DNA of 64,000 nt, from positions 169,060 to 233,059 of the forward strand of contig CBFHKO010000003.1 of assembly GCA_965656445.1 (NCBI GenBank), in the 5' to 3' direction. The notes beneath the pieces are model-generated. The model saw only the letters and a program-made list of their open reading frames with translations. It searched no databases and was not told the origin of the DNA. Positions 33,200-41,565 of the stretch are shown here, in pieces; positions within the stretch are counted from its first letter, which is position 1, and each line of letters starts with the position of its first letter. Source of the DNA: JAHEJA01 sp965656445. Its GTDB lineage: Bacteria; Pseudomonadota; Alphaproteobacteria; Rhodobacterales; Rhodobacteraceae. A program made the translations under genes and the position numbers.

Positions 33200-33427
33200 A
33201 TGGCAAGTAAACCATTTTTCCGCCGTCGCAAAGTTTGCCCATTCTCAGGCGACAACGCACCTGCGATCGACTACAAAGACACGAAGTTGCTACAGCGCTA
33301 CATCTCAGAGCGTGGTAAAATCGTACCGTCCCGTATCACTGCTGTTTCTGCAAAGAAGCAACGTGAACTTGCACGCGCAATCAAACGCGCTCGCTTCTTG
33401 GCCTTGTTGCCATACGCTGTGAAATAA
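33200..33427 (+). CDS. rpsR: Ribosomal protein bS18
   Basis: This 75-residue partner of bS6 has the typical F-F-R-R-R-K-V-C-P-F-S-G start, I-D-Y-K-D-T-K-L-L and I-V-P-S-R-I-T. It lies 22 bp after rpsF and 12 bp before rplI. Confidence 0.98.
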   Translation: MASKPFFRRRKVCPFSGDNAPAIDYKDTKLLQRYISERGKIVPSRITAVSAKKQRELARAIKRARFLALLPYAVK

Positions 33428-33439
33428 GGAGAATTTGAT

Positions 33440-34033
33440 ATGCAAGTTATCCTACTAGAGCGTGTCGCAAAGCTTGGCCAAATGGGCGATGTTGTTGACG
33501 TAAAACCGGGTTACGCACGTAACTTCCTATTGCCTCAGGGCAAAGCGAAAACTGCTTCTGCGACAAACATCGCAGCATTCGAAGAGCAGAAAGCACAATT
33601 GGAAGCACGCAACCTTGAAACCAAAAAAGAAGCAGAAGATTTTGCAAGCCGTCTCGACGGTCAGCAATTCATCGTGATTCGTTCCGCATCTGATGCGGGT
33701 GCGCTTTACGGCTCTGTGACACCTCGTGATGCCGCTGAAACAGCGACAGAGGCAGGTTTCTCACTCGATCGCAAACAAGTCTCCGTGATCACACCGATCA
33801 AAGAGCTTGGCCTACACGAAATGTCTGTTCGTCTTCACCCTGAAGTCTCTGCAACAATCGTTATGAACGTTGCACGCTCAACTGAAGAAGCAGAAATTCA
33901 AGCCTCAGGTAAATCCATCCAAGAATTGGCTGCTGAAGCAGAAGCTGAAGCAGAATTCGAAATCGCCGAATTGTTCGACGATATTGGAAGCGCAGCCGAA
34001 GACGATGATGCCGCAGGCGACGAACAAGAGTAA
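33440..34033 (+). CDS. rplI: Ribosomal protein bL9
   Basis: This 197-residue 50S protein opens with M-Q-V-I-L-L-E-R-V-A-K-L-G and G-Y-A-R-N-F-L-L-P, followed by the long connecting helix and the C-terminal domain. The tail is extended and acidic (A-E-A-E-A-E-F-E-I-A-E), as in other Rhodobacterales. A terminator follows. Confidence 0.97.
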   Translation: MQVILLERVAKLGQMGDVVDVKPGYARNFLLPQGKAKTASATNIAAFEEQKAQLEARNLETKKEAEDFASRLDGQQFIVIRSASDAGALYGSVTPRDAAETATEAGFSLDRKQVSVITPIKELGLHEMSVRLHPEVSATIVMNVARSTEEAEIQASGKSIQELAAEAEAEAEFEIAELFDDIGSAAEDDDAAGDEQE

Positions 34034-34057
34034 ATAAACCAATTCGTTGGTTGTTTG

Positions 34058-34095
34058 AAACGCCCCTTTGCTATCGCATTGGGGCGTTTTCTTTT
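34058..34095 (+). terminator. Terminator of the rpsF-rpsR-rplI operon
   Basis: Arms AAACGCCCC (34058-34066) and GGGGCGTTT (34081-34089) are followed by TCTTTT. A separate short hairpin AACCAA-TTCG-TTGGTT lies just before it at 34037-34052. The stretch from 34096 to 34330 is AT-rich and shows no convincing gene. Confidence 0.85.
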
Positions 34096-34330
34096 GCCCG
34101 ATCATGATAGCAAAACCATGTCCGATAGAAATATCCCCTCCAAATCGGCATAGAGTATCAATTTGAACCCAAAATACTCAAAATTCTTTTCGAAAATTTC
34201 AAAATTTGAAGATGAATTGAAATTAATACGCAAATATGTGTGATTTTCTTTGAAAACTTGGTGTTTTGCGTGTTGACGTTCTAAAGCTGCGCAAATAATG
34301 TGCCCAAACACGGTAAAAGGAACCTTTGTC

Positions 34331-34378
34331 ATGACGATTGTCGTCGGTCTGGTCAAAAGAAAGCGTATGGGTCGGTAA
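34331..34378 (+). CDS. ilv operon leader peptide
   Basis: A 15-codon ORF encodes M-T-I-V-V-G-L-V-K-R-K-R-M-G-R, so codons 3-8 are Ile, Val, Val, Gly, Leu, Val. AAAGGA lies 9-10 nt before its ATG, and it ends 25 nt before a terminator hairpin. Ribosome stalling at the branched-chain codons would report low Ile, Val or Leu charging. It sits 97 bp upstream of ilvB, the classic place for a leader peptide. Confidence 0.75.
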   Translation: MTIVVGLVKRKRMGR

Positions 34379-34403
34379 CGTAACCATTTCTTTACCCCAT
34401 GCG

Positions 34404-34429
34404 CCCTCGAAACCTTCGAGGGTTTTTTT
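34404..34429 (+). promoter_or_regulatory. Transcription attenuator before ilvB
   Basis: An 8-bp hairpin CCCTCGAA-ACC-TTCGAGGG is directly followed by seven T residues, a strong intrinsic terminator 45 bp before the ilvB start. An alternative upstream stem (GCGTATGGG at 34363-34371 with CCCATGCGC at 34396-34404, one wobble pair) starts inside the leader ORF and touches the terminator's first base. How it would switch is not clear from reading alone. Confidence 0.75.
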
Positions 34430-34474
34430 ATGTGTACGAAAAAATAAAGACGTCAAAAAATACGGAGAGTACAA

Positions 34475-36232
34475 ATGACACGTCAAATGACCGGAGCGAA
34501 AATGATTGTTCAGGCCCTCAAGGATCAGGGTGTGGACACAGTGTTCGGATACCCCGGCGGTGCCGTCCTCCCGATTTATGATGAAATTTTTCAACAAAAC
34601 GACATCAAACATATTTTGGTCCGTCATGAACAAGGCGCGGTTCACGCGGCCGAAGGATATGCGCGCTCTACTGGGAAACCTGGTGTTGTGCTCGTGACCT
34701 CAGGACCCGGCGCCACAAACGCTGTGACGGGTCTAACGGATGCCTTGCTCGATTCCATTCCCTTGGTTGTTCTCACAGGTCAGGTTCCGACATTCATGAT
34801 CGGCTCTGATGCCTTCCAAGAAGCCGACACCGTTGGCATCACGCGCCCTTGTACGAAACACAACTGGCTCGTCAAAGACACTGCAGATTTGTCAGGCACC
34901 ATCCATGAGGCCTTCCATGTGGCGACCTCTGGGCGCCCTGGCCCCGTTTTGGTGGATATCCCTAAGGACGTTCAATTCGCATCCTCTACCTATACTGAGA
35001 AAAACAAAGTCCCCGTAGCGCATTATCAACCCCGCACCAAAGGCGACATTGATCAGATCACCGCCCTTGTAGAAGCGATGGAAAAGGCCAAAAAGCCGAT
35101 CTTCTACACAGGCGGCGGGGTTATCAACTCTGGACCAGGGGCCAGCCAATTGTTGCGCGAATTGGTCGAGGCGACGAATTTCCCGATCACCTCAACTTTG
35201 ATGGGCCTTGGCTGTTATCCGGCCTCTGGCAAAAACTGGTTGGGCATGTTGGGTATGCATGGTCTTTATGAGGCGAACATGGCGATGCATGATTGCGATC
35301 TTATGATCAACATCGGCGCGCGCTTTGATGACCGGATCACAGGGCGTCTTGATGCCTTTAGCCCGAAATCGAAAAAGGCCCATATCGATATTGACCCCTC
35401 TTCTATCAACAAAGTCATTCGCGTTGATATCCCAATCATCGGGGATGTTGGTCACGTGCTTGAGGACTTGCTCAAAGTTTGGAAGGCGCGCGGTCGCAAA
35501 ACAAACTCTGAGGCCGTTGCGAAATGGTGGGATGAAATCAATGATTGGCGCGCGATCAATTGCCTCGCCTACACGCAAGAAGGCCAAACCATCAAACCAC
35601 AATATGCTCTGGCCCGTCTCGAAGAATTGACCAAGCACCGCAAGGATCGCTATATCACGACCGAAGTTGGTCAGCACCAAATGTGGGCGGCGCAATACCT
35701 TGGCTTTGAAGCGCCCAATCAATGGATGACCTCAGGGGGCCTTGGCACAATGGGCTATGGGACACCTGCCTCTGTTGGCGTTCAAGTGGCGCATCCTGAT
35801 GCGTTGGTTGTGAATGTCGCTGGCGAAGCGAGCTGGCTGATGAATATGCAAGAAATGGGAACGGCCGTTCAATACCGCCTACCCGTCAAACAGTTCATCC
35901 TCAATAACGAACGTCTCGGAATGGTACGTCAATGGCAAGAGCTCTTGCATGGTGAACGCTATTCCCAAAGCTGGTCAGAGGCGCTTCCTGATTTTGTGAA
36001 ATTGGCAGAAGCCTTTGGATGCAAAGGGATTTTGTGCTCTGATCCCAAAGATCTGGATGATGCGATCATGGAGATGTTGGACTATGACGGACCTGTCATT
36101 TTTGACTGCTTGGTTGAAAAGCATGAGAATTGTTTCCCGATGATCCCATCAGGGGCTCCGCATAACGAAATGTTGTTGGGCGAAGCAAATACCAAAGATG
36201 CTATCGGCGCGTCAGGGGCAGTTTTGGTTTAA
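34475..36232 (+). CDS. ilvB: Acetolactate synthase, large (catalytic) subunit
   Basis: This ThDP-dependent enzyme catalyses the first shared step of Val, Leu and Ile synthesis; the protein has 585 residues. The catalytic Glu is in V-R-H-E-Q-G-A-V-H-A-A-E-G-Y-A-R. F-G-Y-P-G-G-A-V-L-P-I-Y and R-F-D-D-R-I-T-G are typical. The ThDP/Mg motif reads V-A-G-E-A-S-W-L-M-N-M-Q-E, where most family members have G-D-G-S-F-x-M-N. I recall the same change from other Rhodobacterales. GGAG precedes the ATG. ilvN follows after 44 bp. Confidence 0.95.
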   Translation: MTRQMTGAKMIVQALKDQGVDTVFGYPGGAVLPIYDEIFQQNDIKHILVRHEQGAVHAAEGYARSTGKPGVVLVTSGPGATNAVTGLTDALLDSIPLVVLTGQVPTFMIGSDAFQEADTVGITRPCTKHNWLVKDTADLSGTIHEAFHVATSGRPGPVLVDIPKDVQFASSTYTEKNKVPVAHYQPRTKGDIDQITALVEAMEKAKKPIFYTGGGVINSGPGASQLLRELVEATNFPITSTLMGLGCYPASGKNWLGMLGMHGLYEANMAMHDCDLMINIGARFDDRITGRLDAFSPKSKKAHIDIDPSSINKVIRVDIPIIGDVGHVLEDLLKVWKARGRKTNSEAVAKWWDEINDWRAINCLAYTQEGQTIKPQYALARLEELTKHRKDRYITTEVGQHQMWAAQYLGFEAPNQWMTSGGLGTMGYGTPASVGVQVAHPDALVVNVAGEASWLMNMQEMGTAVQYRLPVKQFILNNERLGMVRQWQELLHGERYSQSWSEALPDFVKLAEAFGCKGILCSDPKDLDDAIMEMLDYDGPVIFDCLVEKHENCFPMIPSGAPHNEMLLGEANTKDAIGASGAVLV

Positions 36233-36276
36233 GCGCCCGTCGCTTAGTCCAAAACCGAGATTGAAAGGTTGAACAG

Positions 36277-36837
36277 ATGTCACCAATGAAAATTAAAAAA
36301 GGCTCGTCCAAGCATTCCGCTTATGCCTTGCGTGCGAACTATAGCGAAACCATCGAAACACATACTTTGGCCGTTCTGGTCGATAACGAAGCAGGCGTTC
36401 TTGCCCGTGTCATCGGTCTGTTTTCTGGGCGCGGCTACAATATCGAAAGCCTCACAGTTGCAGAGGTTGATCACGAAGGCGGCCTAAGCCGTATCACGAT
36501 CGTCACAACGGGCACACCGCAAGTAATCGAACAGATCAAAGCGCAACTGGGACGTATTGTGCCCGTTCATGATGTGCATGATCTTACTGTTGAGGGCCCA
36601 ACAGTGGAACGTGAGCTTGCCTTGATCAAGGTGCAAAACTCAGGCGAACAGCGCGTCGAAGCCCTGCGTTTGGCGGATATCTTTCGCGCCAATGTCGTTG
36701 ACAGCACGCTGGACAGCTTTGTGTTTCAGATCACAGGCGCCTCAGACAAAGTTGACGCATTCGCAGACCTCATGCGCCCACTCGGATTGGTCGAAATCGC
36801 CCGTACTGGCGTCGCCGCCCTATCGCGTGGTGTTTGA
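36277..36837 (+). CDS. ilvN: Acetolactate synthase, small (regulatory) subunit
   Basis: This 186-residue ACT-domain subunit gives valine feedback inhibition. The ACT domain starts at T-L-A-V-L-V-D-N-E-A-G-V-L-A-R-V and contains G-L-F-S-G-R-G-Y-N-I-E-S-L-T-V. The C-terminal ALS-ss domain has V-E-R-E-L-A-L-I-K-V and the ending G-V-A-A-L-S-R-G. It has an N-terminal basic extension of about 25 residues. It is cotranscribed with ilvB. Confidence 0.96.
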   Translation: MSPMKIKKGSSKHSAYALRANYSETIETHTLAVLVDNEAGVLARVIGLFSGRGYNIESLTVAEVDHEGGLSRITIVTTGTPQVIEQIKAQLGRIVPVHDVHDLTVEGPTVERELALIKVQNSGEQRVEALRLADIFRANVVDSTLDSFVFQITGASDKVDAFADLMRPLGLVEIARTGVAALSRGV

Positions 36838-36865
36838 GGGTCCGAGACCTAAATTAAAACAACCA

Positions 36866-37210
36866 TTAGGCAACAGCATACCCATGTGCTGTTGTCCTTG
36901 TTTTTCTGAATTCAATAATGTTTCTAGGTGCCGGTTTACGCTGCACTGAATAGGTGGCTTGTGAGGCATTTGACACCAAGTTGTCCGCAATATCTTTGTA
37001 ATGATTACCCGCAACCAGATGGACATTATGGGCGTAGCGCAGAGTTTCGTCTTGGCGTAGATCGAATTGCACCAAATCCCCAACAGTTAACTCATCGCTT
37101 TGTTTTGGCTTAGATAAATCCGGCCTATACAAAGCAAGCTGACCTTGGTCTTCGCACCAAATGACGGCGCGATCTGTTTCAGGGTCATTCCATAGTATTA
37201 CACCTAACAT
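36866..37210 (-). CDS. 114-residue protein with a cold-shock-like pattern, function unknown
   Basis: The start at 37210 has AGGGGA 8 nt upstream and gives M-L-G-V-I-L-W-N-D-P. Residues 1-70 read like a diverged OB or cold-shock fold: G-V-I-L-W-N, A-V-I-W-C-E-D-Q-G, L-T-V-G-D-L-V-Q-F-D-L, A-H-N-V-H-L-V. The RNA-binding aromatic motifs of true Csp proteins are absent. The C-terminus is basic. It is convergent with ilvN. Relatives seem to be Rhodobacterales hypotheticals; the fold is a guess. Confidence 0.6.
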   Translation of the reverse strand: MLGVILWNDPETDRAVIWCEDQGQLALYRPDLSKPKQSDELTVGDLVQFDLRQDETLRYAHNVHLVAGNHYKDIADNLVSNASQATYSVQRKPAPRNIIEFRKTRTTAHGYAVA

Positions 37211-37342
37211 TGTCATCTTCCCCTAGCTGCGTGTGAGTTAAGGATGGGATATTTTGACACAAACAGACATGCGCTTTCCTGAAACAAAGGCTTGCAATTT
37301 GTGTCGAAACTTCGCAACTTTAAAGCGTATCTGTGTCACGAC

Positions 37343-37360
37343 TGACGCCAACTAGCGTCA
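37343..37360. promoter_or_regulatory. Inverted repeat upstream of the XRE regulator
   Basis: A perfect TGACGC-CAACTA-GCGTCA palindrome lies 82 bp before the regulator start, in a 231-bp gap (37211-37441). A second copy of part of it (TGGCGT at 37376-37381) could pair with the left arm. It is a possible operator for autoregulation. Confidence 0.4.
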
Positions 37361-37441
37361 CCATGCACGTAAAGGTGGCGTTCCACGCGTAATGGTTTAA
37401 ATACTGAGTGTAAATATTCCAATTTGGCGAATGGCGAGAAA

Positions 37442-38260
37442 ATGCAAAAGACTTTGAACGATTCGAATGAAACCAACTCTCCTGCGAAGCTCCGAGCCAT
37501 GTTCGGGGAAAACTTGAAACTGCTCTGTCAGCGCGCAGCCTCTGTTTCCGCTTTGTGTCGAGACTTGGGAATAAATCGAACTCAGTTCAATCGTTATCTC
37601 AACGGTGAAAGCTTTCCACGCCCTGATATTTTGCATCGCATTTGCACCTATTTCAACGTAGATGCCCGTATTTTGCTTGAGCCGGCTCAAAATATCGTTG
37701 GTCGTAAACCGGATCTGATGCTTCACCCTGAGCTACAAGATTTTATCAGTGTCTCTAACATTGAAATTCCTGAGCCCACGTTGCCAAGTGGATTTTATCG
37801 CTTCTCACGCCAAAGCTTTACCAATCCAGAGCTCTTTCTTCAGGGGCTGATCTATGTCTACCGTGCAGACAATTACACCTTTATCAGAGGCCACGAGGCT
37901 AAAAATGCATTGGCTCAACAAGGCTTACCAACCTCCCCTCGCAACCGCGAATTTCGGGGGTTTCTTATGGCCCAAGATGGTGGAGTGGCTGGCTTCATGT
38001 CACGCCGTGGATCGCGAACATCCTCGTTCACCTTTTTGACCCGCGTCCCCTGTTTTGAAAACAATTATTGGGTTGGCTATGTGAGCCGTACAATCGGAGA
38101 ATCCATTAGCGCCAAATTGATCACGCGCATGGTATTTGAATATCTCGCTGATGATCGCCGCGAAATCATGTCAACCGCGCGCTCTGCAGGATTGTGCGAA
38201 AGATCAGACTTGGTCCCCTATCACCATACACTTTTGCGACCTGATGAACCCTTTCAATGA
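37442..38260 (+). CDS. XRE-type transcriptional regulator
   Basis: This 272-residue regulator has an N-terminal helix-turn-helix: N-L-K-L-L-C-Q-R, S-V-S-A-L-C-R-D-L-G-I-N-R-T-Q-F-N-R-Y-L-N-G (about residues 24-50), then P-R-P-D-I-L-H-R-I. The C-terminal 190 residues are a sensor-like domain rich in aromatics (G-F-Y-R-F-S-R, N-N-Y-W-V-G-Y-V-S-R-T). The ATG at 37442 is chosen over 37424 because of GCGAG upstream. It lies 93 bp before the Rieske oxygenase gene on the same strand and may control it. Confidence 0.75.
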   Translation: MQKTLNDSNETNSPAKLRAMFGENLKLLCQRAASVSALCRDLGINRTQFNRYLNGESFPRPDILHRICTYFNVDARILLEPAQNIVGRKPDLMLHPELQDFISVSNIEIPEPTLPSGFYRFSRQSFTNPELFLQGLIYVYRADNYTFIRGHEAKNALAQQGLPTSPRNREFRGFLMAQDGGVAGFMSRRGSRTSSFTFLTRVPCFENNYWVGYVSRTIGESISAKLITRMVFEYLADDRREIMSTARSAGLCERSDLVPYHHTLLRPDEPFQ

Positions 38261-38353
38261 TGTCGTTTCTATGTAGAATTTGGCGCGTTTTGATAGACCC
38301 GTTTTGAAATTCTATGCAATTTGAACACATCTTACTATGAAAGGTGATGTCAC

Positions 38354-39511
38354 ATGAGCACTCTTACAGATTTGTCCTCTGTCAGGACCAGCGTTGACAA
38401 GGCCAACGGGCTACCGAATGCGCACTATATCGACCAAGCCGTCTATATGGAGGAACGCAGCGCATTGTTGTTTTCTCAGTGGGCGGGCTTAGCTGTTGCC
38501 GCTGATGTGCCAGAGGTCGGCGATGCCGTTCCGATCACCTTTATGGAAATGCCTCTTTTGCTTGTGCGAGATCGCGAAAATCGCGTGCGTGTCTTTCAAA
38601 ACACCTGTCGCCACCGTGGTATGATCCTTGTCGAAGAGCCAAAAAAGATCGAGGGCGCTATTCGTTGCCCCTATCACAGTTGGTGCTATTCGACGGATGG
38701 CCGATTAGTGAGCACGCCCCATGTTGGCGGCGCAGGTCACAACACACACGACAGCATTGATCGCGCGACCCTTGGCCTCGTCGAAATACGAAGTCACATT
38801 TGGCGCGATGTGATCTGGATCAATGTTTCGGGCGATGCGCCAGAGTTTGAAGAGGTGAATGCCGACCTTATCGCGCGTTGGGCAGAATTTGATCAACCGC
38901 TCTTTCATGGTGGTCAGGACAGTAAATTCAAGCTTGAGGTGCAATGTAACTGGAAGCTTGCTGTCGAAAACTACTGTGAAAGCTATCACTTGCCTTGGGT
39001 GCATCCCGGATTGAATTCATATTCACGTCTAGAAGATCATTACAATATCGAAGAAACAGAGCGGTATTCAGGTCAAGGCACCTTGGTCTATCGTCAATTG
39101 GCGACCAAGGCGGGCAAGTCCTTTCCTGATTTTGAAAACCTTGATGCAAAATGGGACACTGCGGCGGAATATATTGCCGTCTATCCTAACGTCTTGCTAG
39201 GCGTTCATCGGGATCACGCCTTTGCCATCATCTTGGTTCCGCAAGGACCAGAGAAAACTGTTGAAAACATCCATCTTTATTATGCGCAACCTGACATGGA
39301 CGTTGACTTAAAGGCCGAGAATACAAAACTTTGGAAATTGGTCTTTGAAGAAGACATCTTTGTCGTCGAGGGCATGCAGCGTGGTCGCCATGGTGTGAAT
39401 TTCGATGGAGGACGCTTTTCCCCTGTCATGGATGGCCCAACCCATAATTTCCATGACTGGGTTGCAATGAAAGTGGACACGCATCGTTCGCTCAAACAGG
39501 CGGCTGAATGA
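38354..39511 (+). CDS. Rieske non-heme iron oxygenase, alpha subunit (choline monooxygenase/GbcA-like)
   Basis: This 385-residue ring-hydroxylating-type oxygenase has a Rieske 2Fe-2S site at C85-R-H87 and C105-P-Y-H108. The mononuclear iron site is in N-Y-C-E-S-Y-H-L-P-W-V-H-P with His212 and His217, and Glu209 is the likely electron bridge. The closest groups by pattern are choline monooxygenase, carnitine oxygenase and glycine betaine demethylase; the true substrate is not readable. No reductase gene is adjacent. A 70-residue protein gene overlaps its end. Confidence 0.85.
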   Translation: MSTLTDLSSVRTSVDKANGLPNAHYIDQAVYMEERSALLFSQWAGLAVAADVPEVGDAVPITFMEMPLLLVRDRENRVRVFQNTCRHRGMILVEEPKKIEGAIRCPYHSWCYSTDGRLVSTPHVGGAGHNTHDSIDRATLGLVEIRSHIWRDVIWINVSGDAPEFEEVNADLIARWAEFDQPLFHGGQDSKFKLEVQCNWKLAVENYCESYHLPWVHPGLNSYSRLEDHYNIEETERYSGQGTLVYRQLATKAGKSFPDFENLDAKWDTAAEYIAVYPNVLLGVHRDHAFAIILVPQGPEKTVENIHLYYAQPDMDVDLKAENTKLWKLVFEEDIFVVEGMQRGRHGVNFDGGRFSPVMDGPTHNFHDWVAMKVDTHRSLKQAAE

Positions 39512-39720
39512 GCGATCTCGAACAGCGTATCCTAGATGCGCATGAGGCCGGTGATAAATCGGCCTTGGTGACGCTTTATGCTGAGGCCTCTCAACAGGCA
39601 AGTGAATTAGATGCAGCCTGTTTTTTCGCAGTTTACGCGCATACCTTCGCGCTTGAGATTGAGCATCCTCTTCGCGCCGAGCTGCATGCGTTTTTAAAAC
39701 AGCATGGACGCGAGGTATAG
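39508..39720 (+). CDS. 70-residue helical partner of the Rieske oxygenase
   Basis: The start overlaps the oxygenase stop (ATGA), so the proteins are made together. The product is all helical: L-E-Q-R-I-L-D-A-H-E-A-G-D-K-S-A-L, then A-E-A-S-Q-Q-A, C-F-F-A-V-Y-A-H-T-F-A-L-E, and a basic end. It resembles a single TPR-like hairpin. A role in oxygenase assembly or stability is an inference from the overlap. Confidence 0.7.
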   Translation: MSDLEQRILDAHEAGDKSALVTLYAEASQQASELDAACFFAVYAHTFALEIEHPLRAELHAFLKQHGREV

Positions 39721-39742
39721 GGCCGCTACTGCGCGGCCTTTT
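39721..39742 (+). terminator. Terminator after the Rieske unit
   Basis: Arms GGCCGC and GCGGCC with a 6-nt loop are followed by TTTT. It starts right at the stop codon and reaches into the 3' end of the convergent ABC-F gene. Confidence 0.75.
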
Positions 39743-41534
39743 CCTCTAACATCATCCATTCTTCTTCGGCATCCGCCAAAGCCTGTTGGCGTTCAACCAA
39801 GGCGTCGGTGCCTTTCTGAAACTTAACAGGTTCTTTTGAATAAAGATCAGGCGCGGATAGGAACACCTCAAGTTTCGCAATTTCCGCCTCAAGCCGTTCA
39901 ATCACCGATGGCAGCTTTTCTAAGCGATGCTTTTCAGTAAAGGACAGCCCCGTTTCTTTTTTCTTTTCAACGCCCTTTGCCTCGCTCTTAATCTTCTTAG
40001 CTTGTTCTTTTTCGACGGTTTCATCGGCCTTGCGTTGGGCTTGATAATCGCTCCAGCCGCCTGCGTAAACAGTGGCCTTGCCGTTCCCCTCCATCGCAAT
40101 GGTGGTCGAGGCCGTGCGGTCCAAGAAATCACGATCGTGCGACACTAATAGAACCGTTCCATCATAATCGCCTAGTAATTCTTGGAGCAAATCAAGCGTT
40201 TCCACATCAAGATCGTTGGTCGGTTCGTCCAAGACCAAAACATTGCTTTCTCGCGCCATGAGCTTGGCCAACAAAAGCCTCGCCTTTTCCCCACCAGATA
40301 GAGAGCGCACAGGCGCGCGGGCCTGTCCCTCGTCAAAGAGGAATTCTTTGAGATAGCCAACAACATGCTTGGGTTGGCCGCGCACAAGGATTTGATCCGC
40401 TTTACCAGAGACCCGCATTTCTGGATCCCCTGTGAGGCTTTCCCAAAGCGTCATATCGGGATCAAGCTGCGCGCGGGCCTGATCAAAAATTGCCACATTG
40501 AGGTTCGTCCCAAGGGTGATTGTTCCCTGATCTGGGGTTTCTTCGCCCATAAGCATTTTCAAAACAGTGGTCTTGCCCACTCCGTTTGGCCCAACAAAGG
40601 CCACGCGATCCCCGCGATTGATCTGAATTGAAAAATTGCTGACGATGGATTTGTCGCCAAAGTCCTTGGTCACATTGACCGCTTCAACGACTTTGCGACC
40701 TGATTTCTGGCCACTTTCCAAATTCATCGCCGCCGCTCCTTGGCGACGAATTTGTGAGGCGCGTTCCTGCCTGAGGTCTTGCAAGGCACGCACGCGCCCT
40801 TGGTTGCGTTTGCGCCGCGCTGAAATCCCTTCAACCGCCCAACGTGCCTCGGCTTTGATCTTGCGATCCAGCTTGTGGCGTTGCATGTCTTCGTCTTCCC
40901 AGACTTTGTCACGCCAGGCTTCAAACCCGTCAAACCCAATCTCTTGGCGTCGTACTGCGCCGCGATCAATCCAAAGTGTGCCGCGTGTCAGCGCATTCAA
41001 AAAGGCGCGGTCGTGGCTGATGAGAACAAAGGCCGCTTTGGTTGATTTCAATTCGCTTTCAAGCCAGTGAATGGCTTGGATGTCTAAATGGTTGGTCGGC
41101 TCGTCGAGCAGCATCAGTTCTGGCGCTTCGGCCATCAATTTTGCCAAAGCTGCGCGACGACGCTCCCCTCCAGAGGCCGTTGACACAGGACGATCGGGAT
41201 CAAATTTCAATCCCTCGCCGGCGCGTTCAACACGGTACATTTCACCTGCATCTAGCTCGGATGACGCAAAATCGCCCAGGGTGGCAAATCCCTCCATTTG
41301 GGGATCTTGTTCCATGTAGCCTACGCTAATACCCGGGGAGACAATGCGATCCCCTGTGTCGGCCTCGACCAAACCGGCCATGACCTTCATCAATGTGGAT
41401 TTTCCTGACCCATTGCGTCCAACAAAGGCCATGCGGTCGCTTTGATGAATAATGAGATCAAGATCGGAAAACACGGGATCGCCCCCAAACGTGAGGGAAA
41501 TCTTATTTAATTGGAGTAAAGGAATCCTAGCCAT
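39726..41534 (-). CDS. ABC-F family ATPase (Uup-like)
   Basis: This 602-residue soluble protein has two ABC domains and no membrane part; ABC-F proteins act on the ribosome. Walker A motifs are G-R-N-G-S-G-K-S-T and G-P-N-G-V-G-K-T-T. Signatures are S-G-G-E-R-R-R and S-G-G-E-K-A-R, and Walker B ends in L-L-D-E-P-T-N-H-L-D and V-L-D-E-P-T-N-D-L-D. The C-terminal 90 residues are a charged coiled coil, as in Uup, which binds branched DNA or the ribosome. EttA is less likely because of the coiled-coil tail. Confidence 0.9.
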   Translation of the reverse strand: MARIPLLQLNKISLTFGGDPVFSDLDLIIHQSDRMAFVGRNGSGKSTLMKVMAGLVEADTGDRIVSPGISVGYMEQDPQMEGFATLGDFASSELDAGEMYRVERAGEGLKFDPDRPVSTASGGERRRAALAKLMAEAPELMLLDEPTNHLDIQAIHWLESELKSTKAAFVLISHDRAFLNALTRGTLWIDRGAVRRQEIGFDGFEAWRDKVWEDEDMQRHKLDRKIKAEARWAVEGISARRKRNQGRVRALQDLRQERASQIRRQGAAAMNLESGQKSGRKVVEAVNVTKDFGDKSIVSNFSIQINRGDRVAFVGPNGVGKTTVLKMLMGEETPDQGTITLGTNLNVAIFDQARAQLDPDMTLWESLTGDPEMRVSGKADQILVRGQPKHVVGYLKEFLFDEGQARAPVRSLSGGEKARLLLAKLMARESNVLVLDEPTNDLDVETLDLLQELLGDYDGTVLLVSHDRDFLDRTASTTIAMEGNGKATVYAGGWSDYQAQRKADETVEKEQAKKIKSEAKGVEKKKETGLSFTEKHRLEKLPSVIERLEAEIAKLEVFLSAPDLYSKEPVKFQKGTDALVERQQALADAEEEWMMLEEKAAQ

Positions 41535-41565
41535 GATGCCGAGCTATTGCGCCCACGCGCAAAGG

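Noticed and set aside
34102..34645. Minus-strand ORFs of 84 and 140 residues before and inside ilvB
   Set aside because: They are antisense to the leader region and to ilvB, and neither shows a domain pattern.
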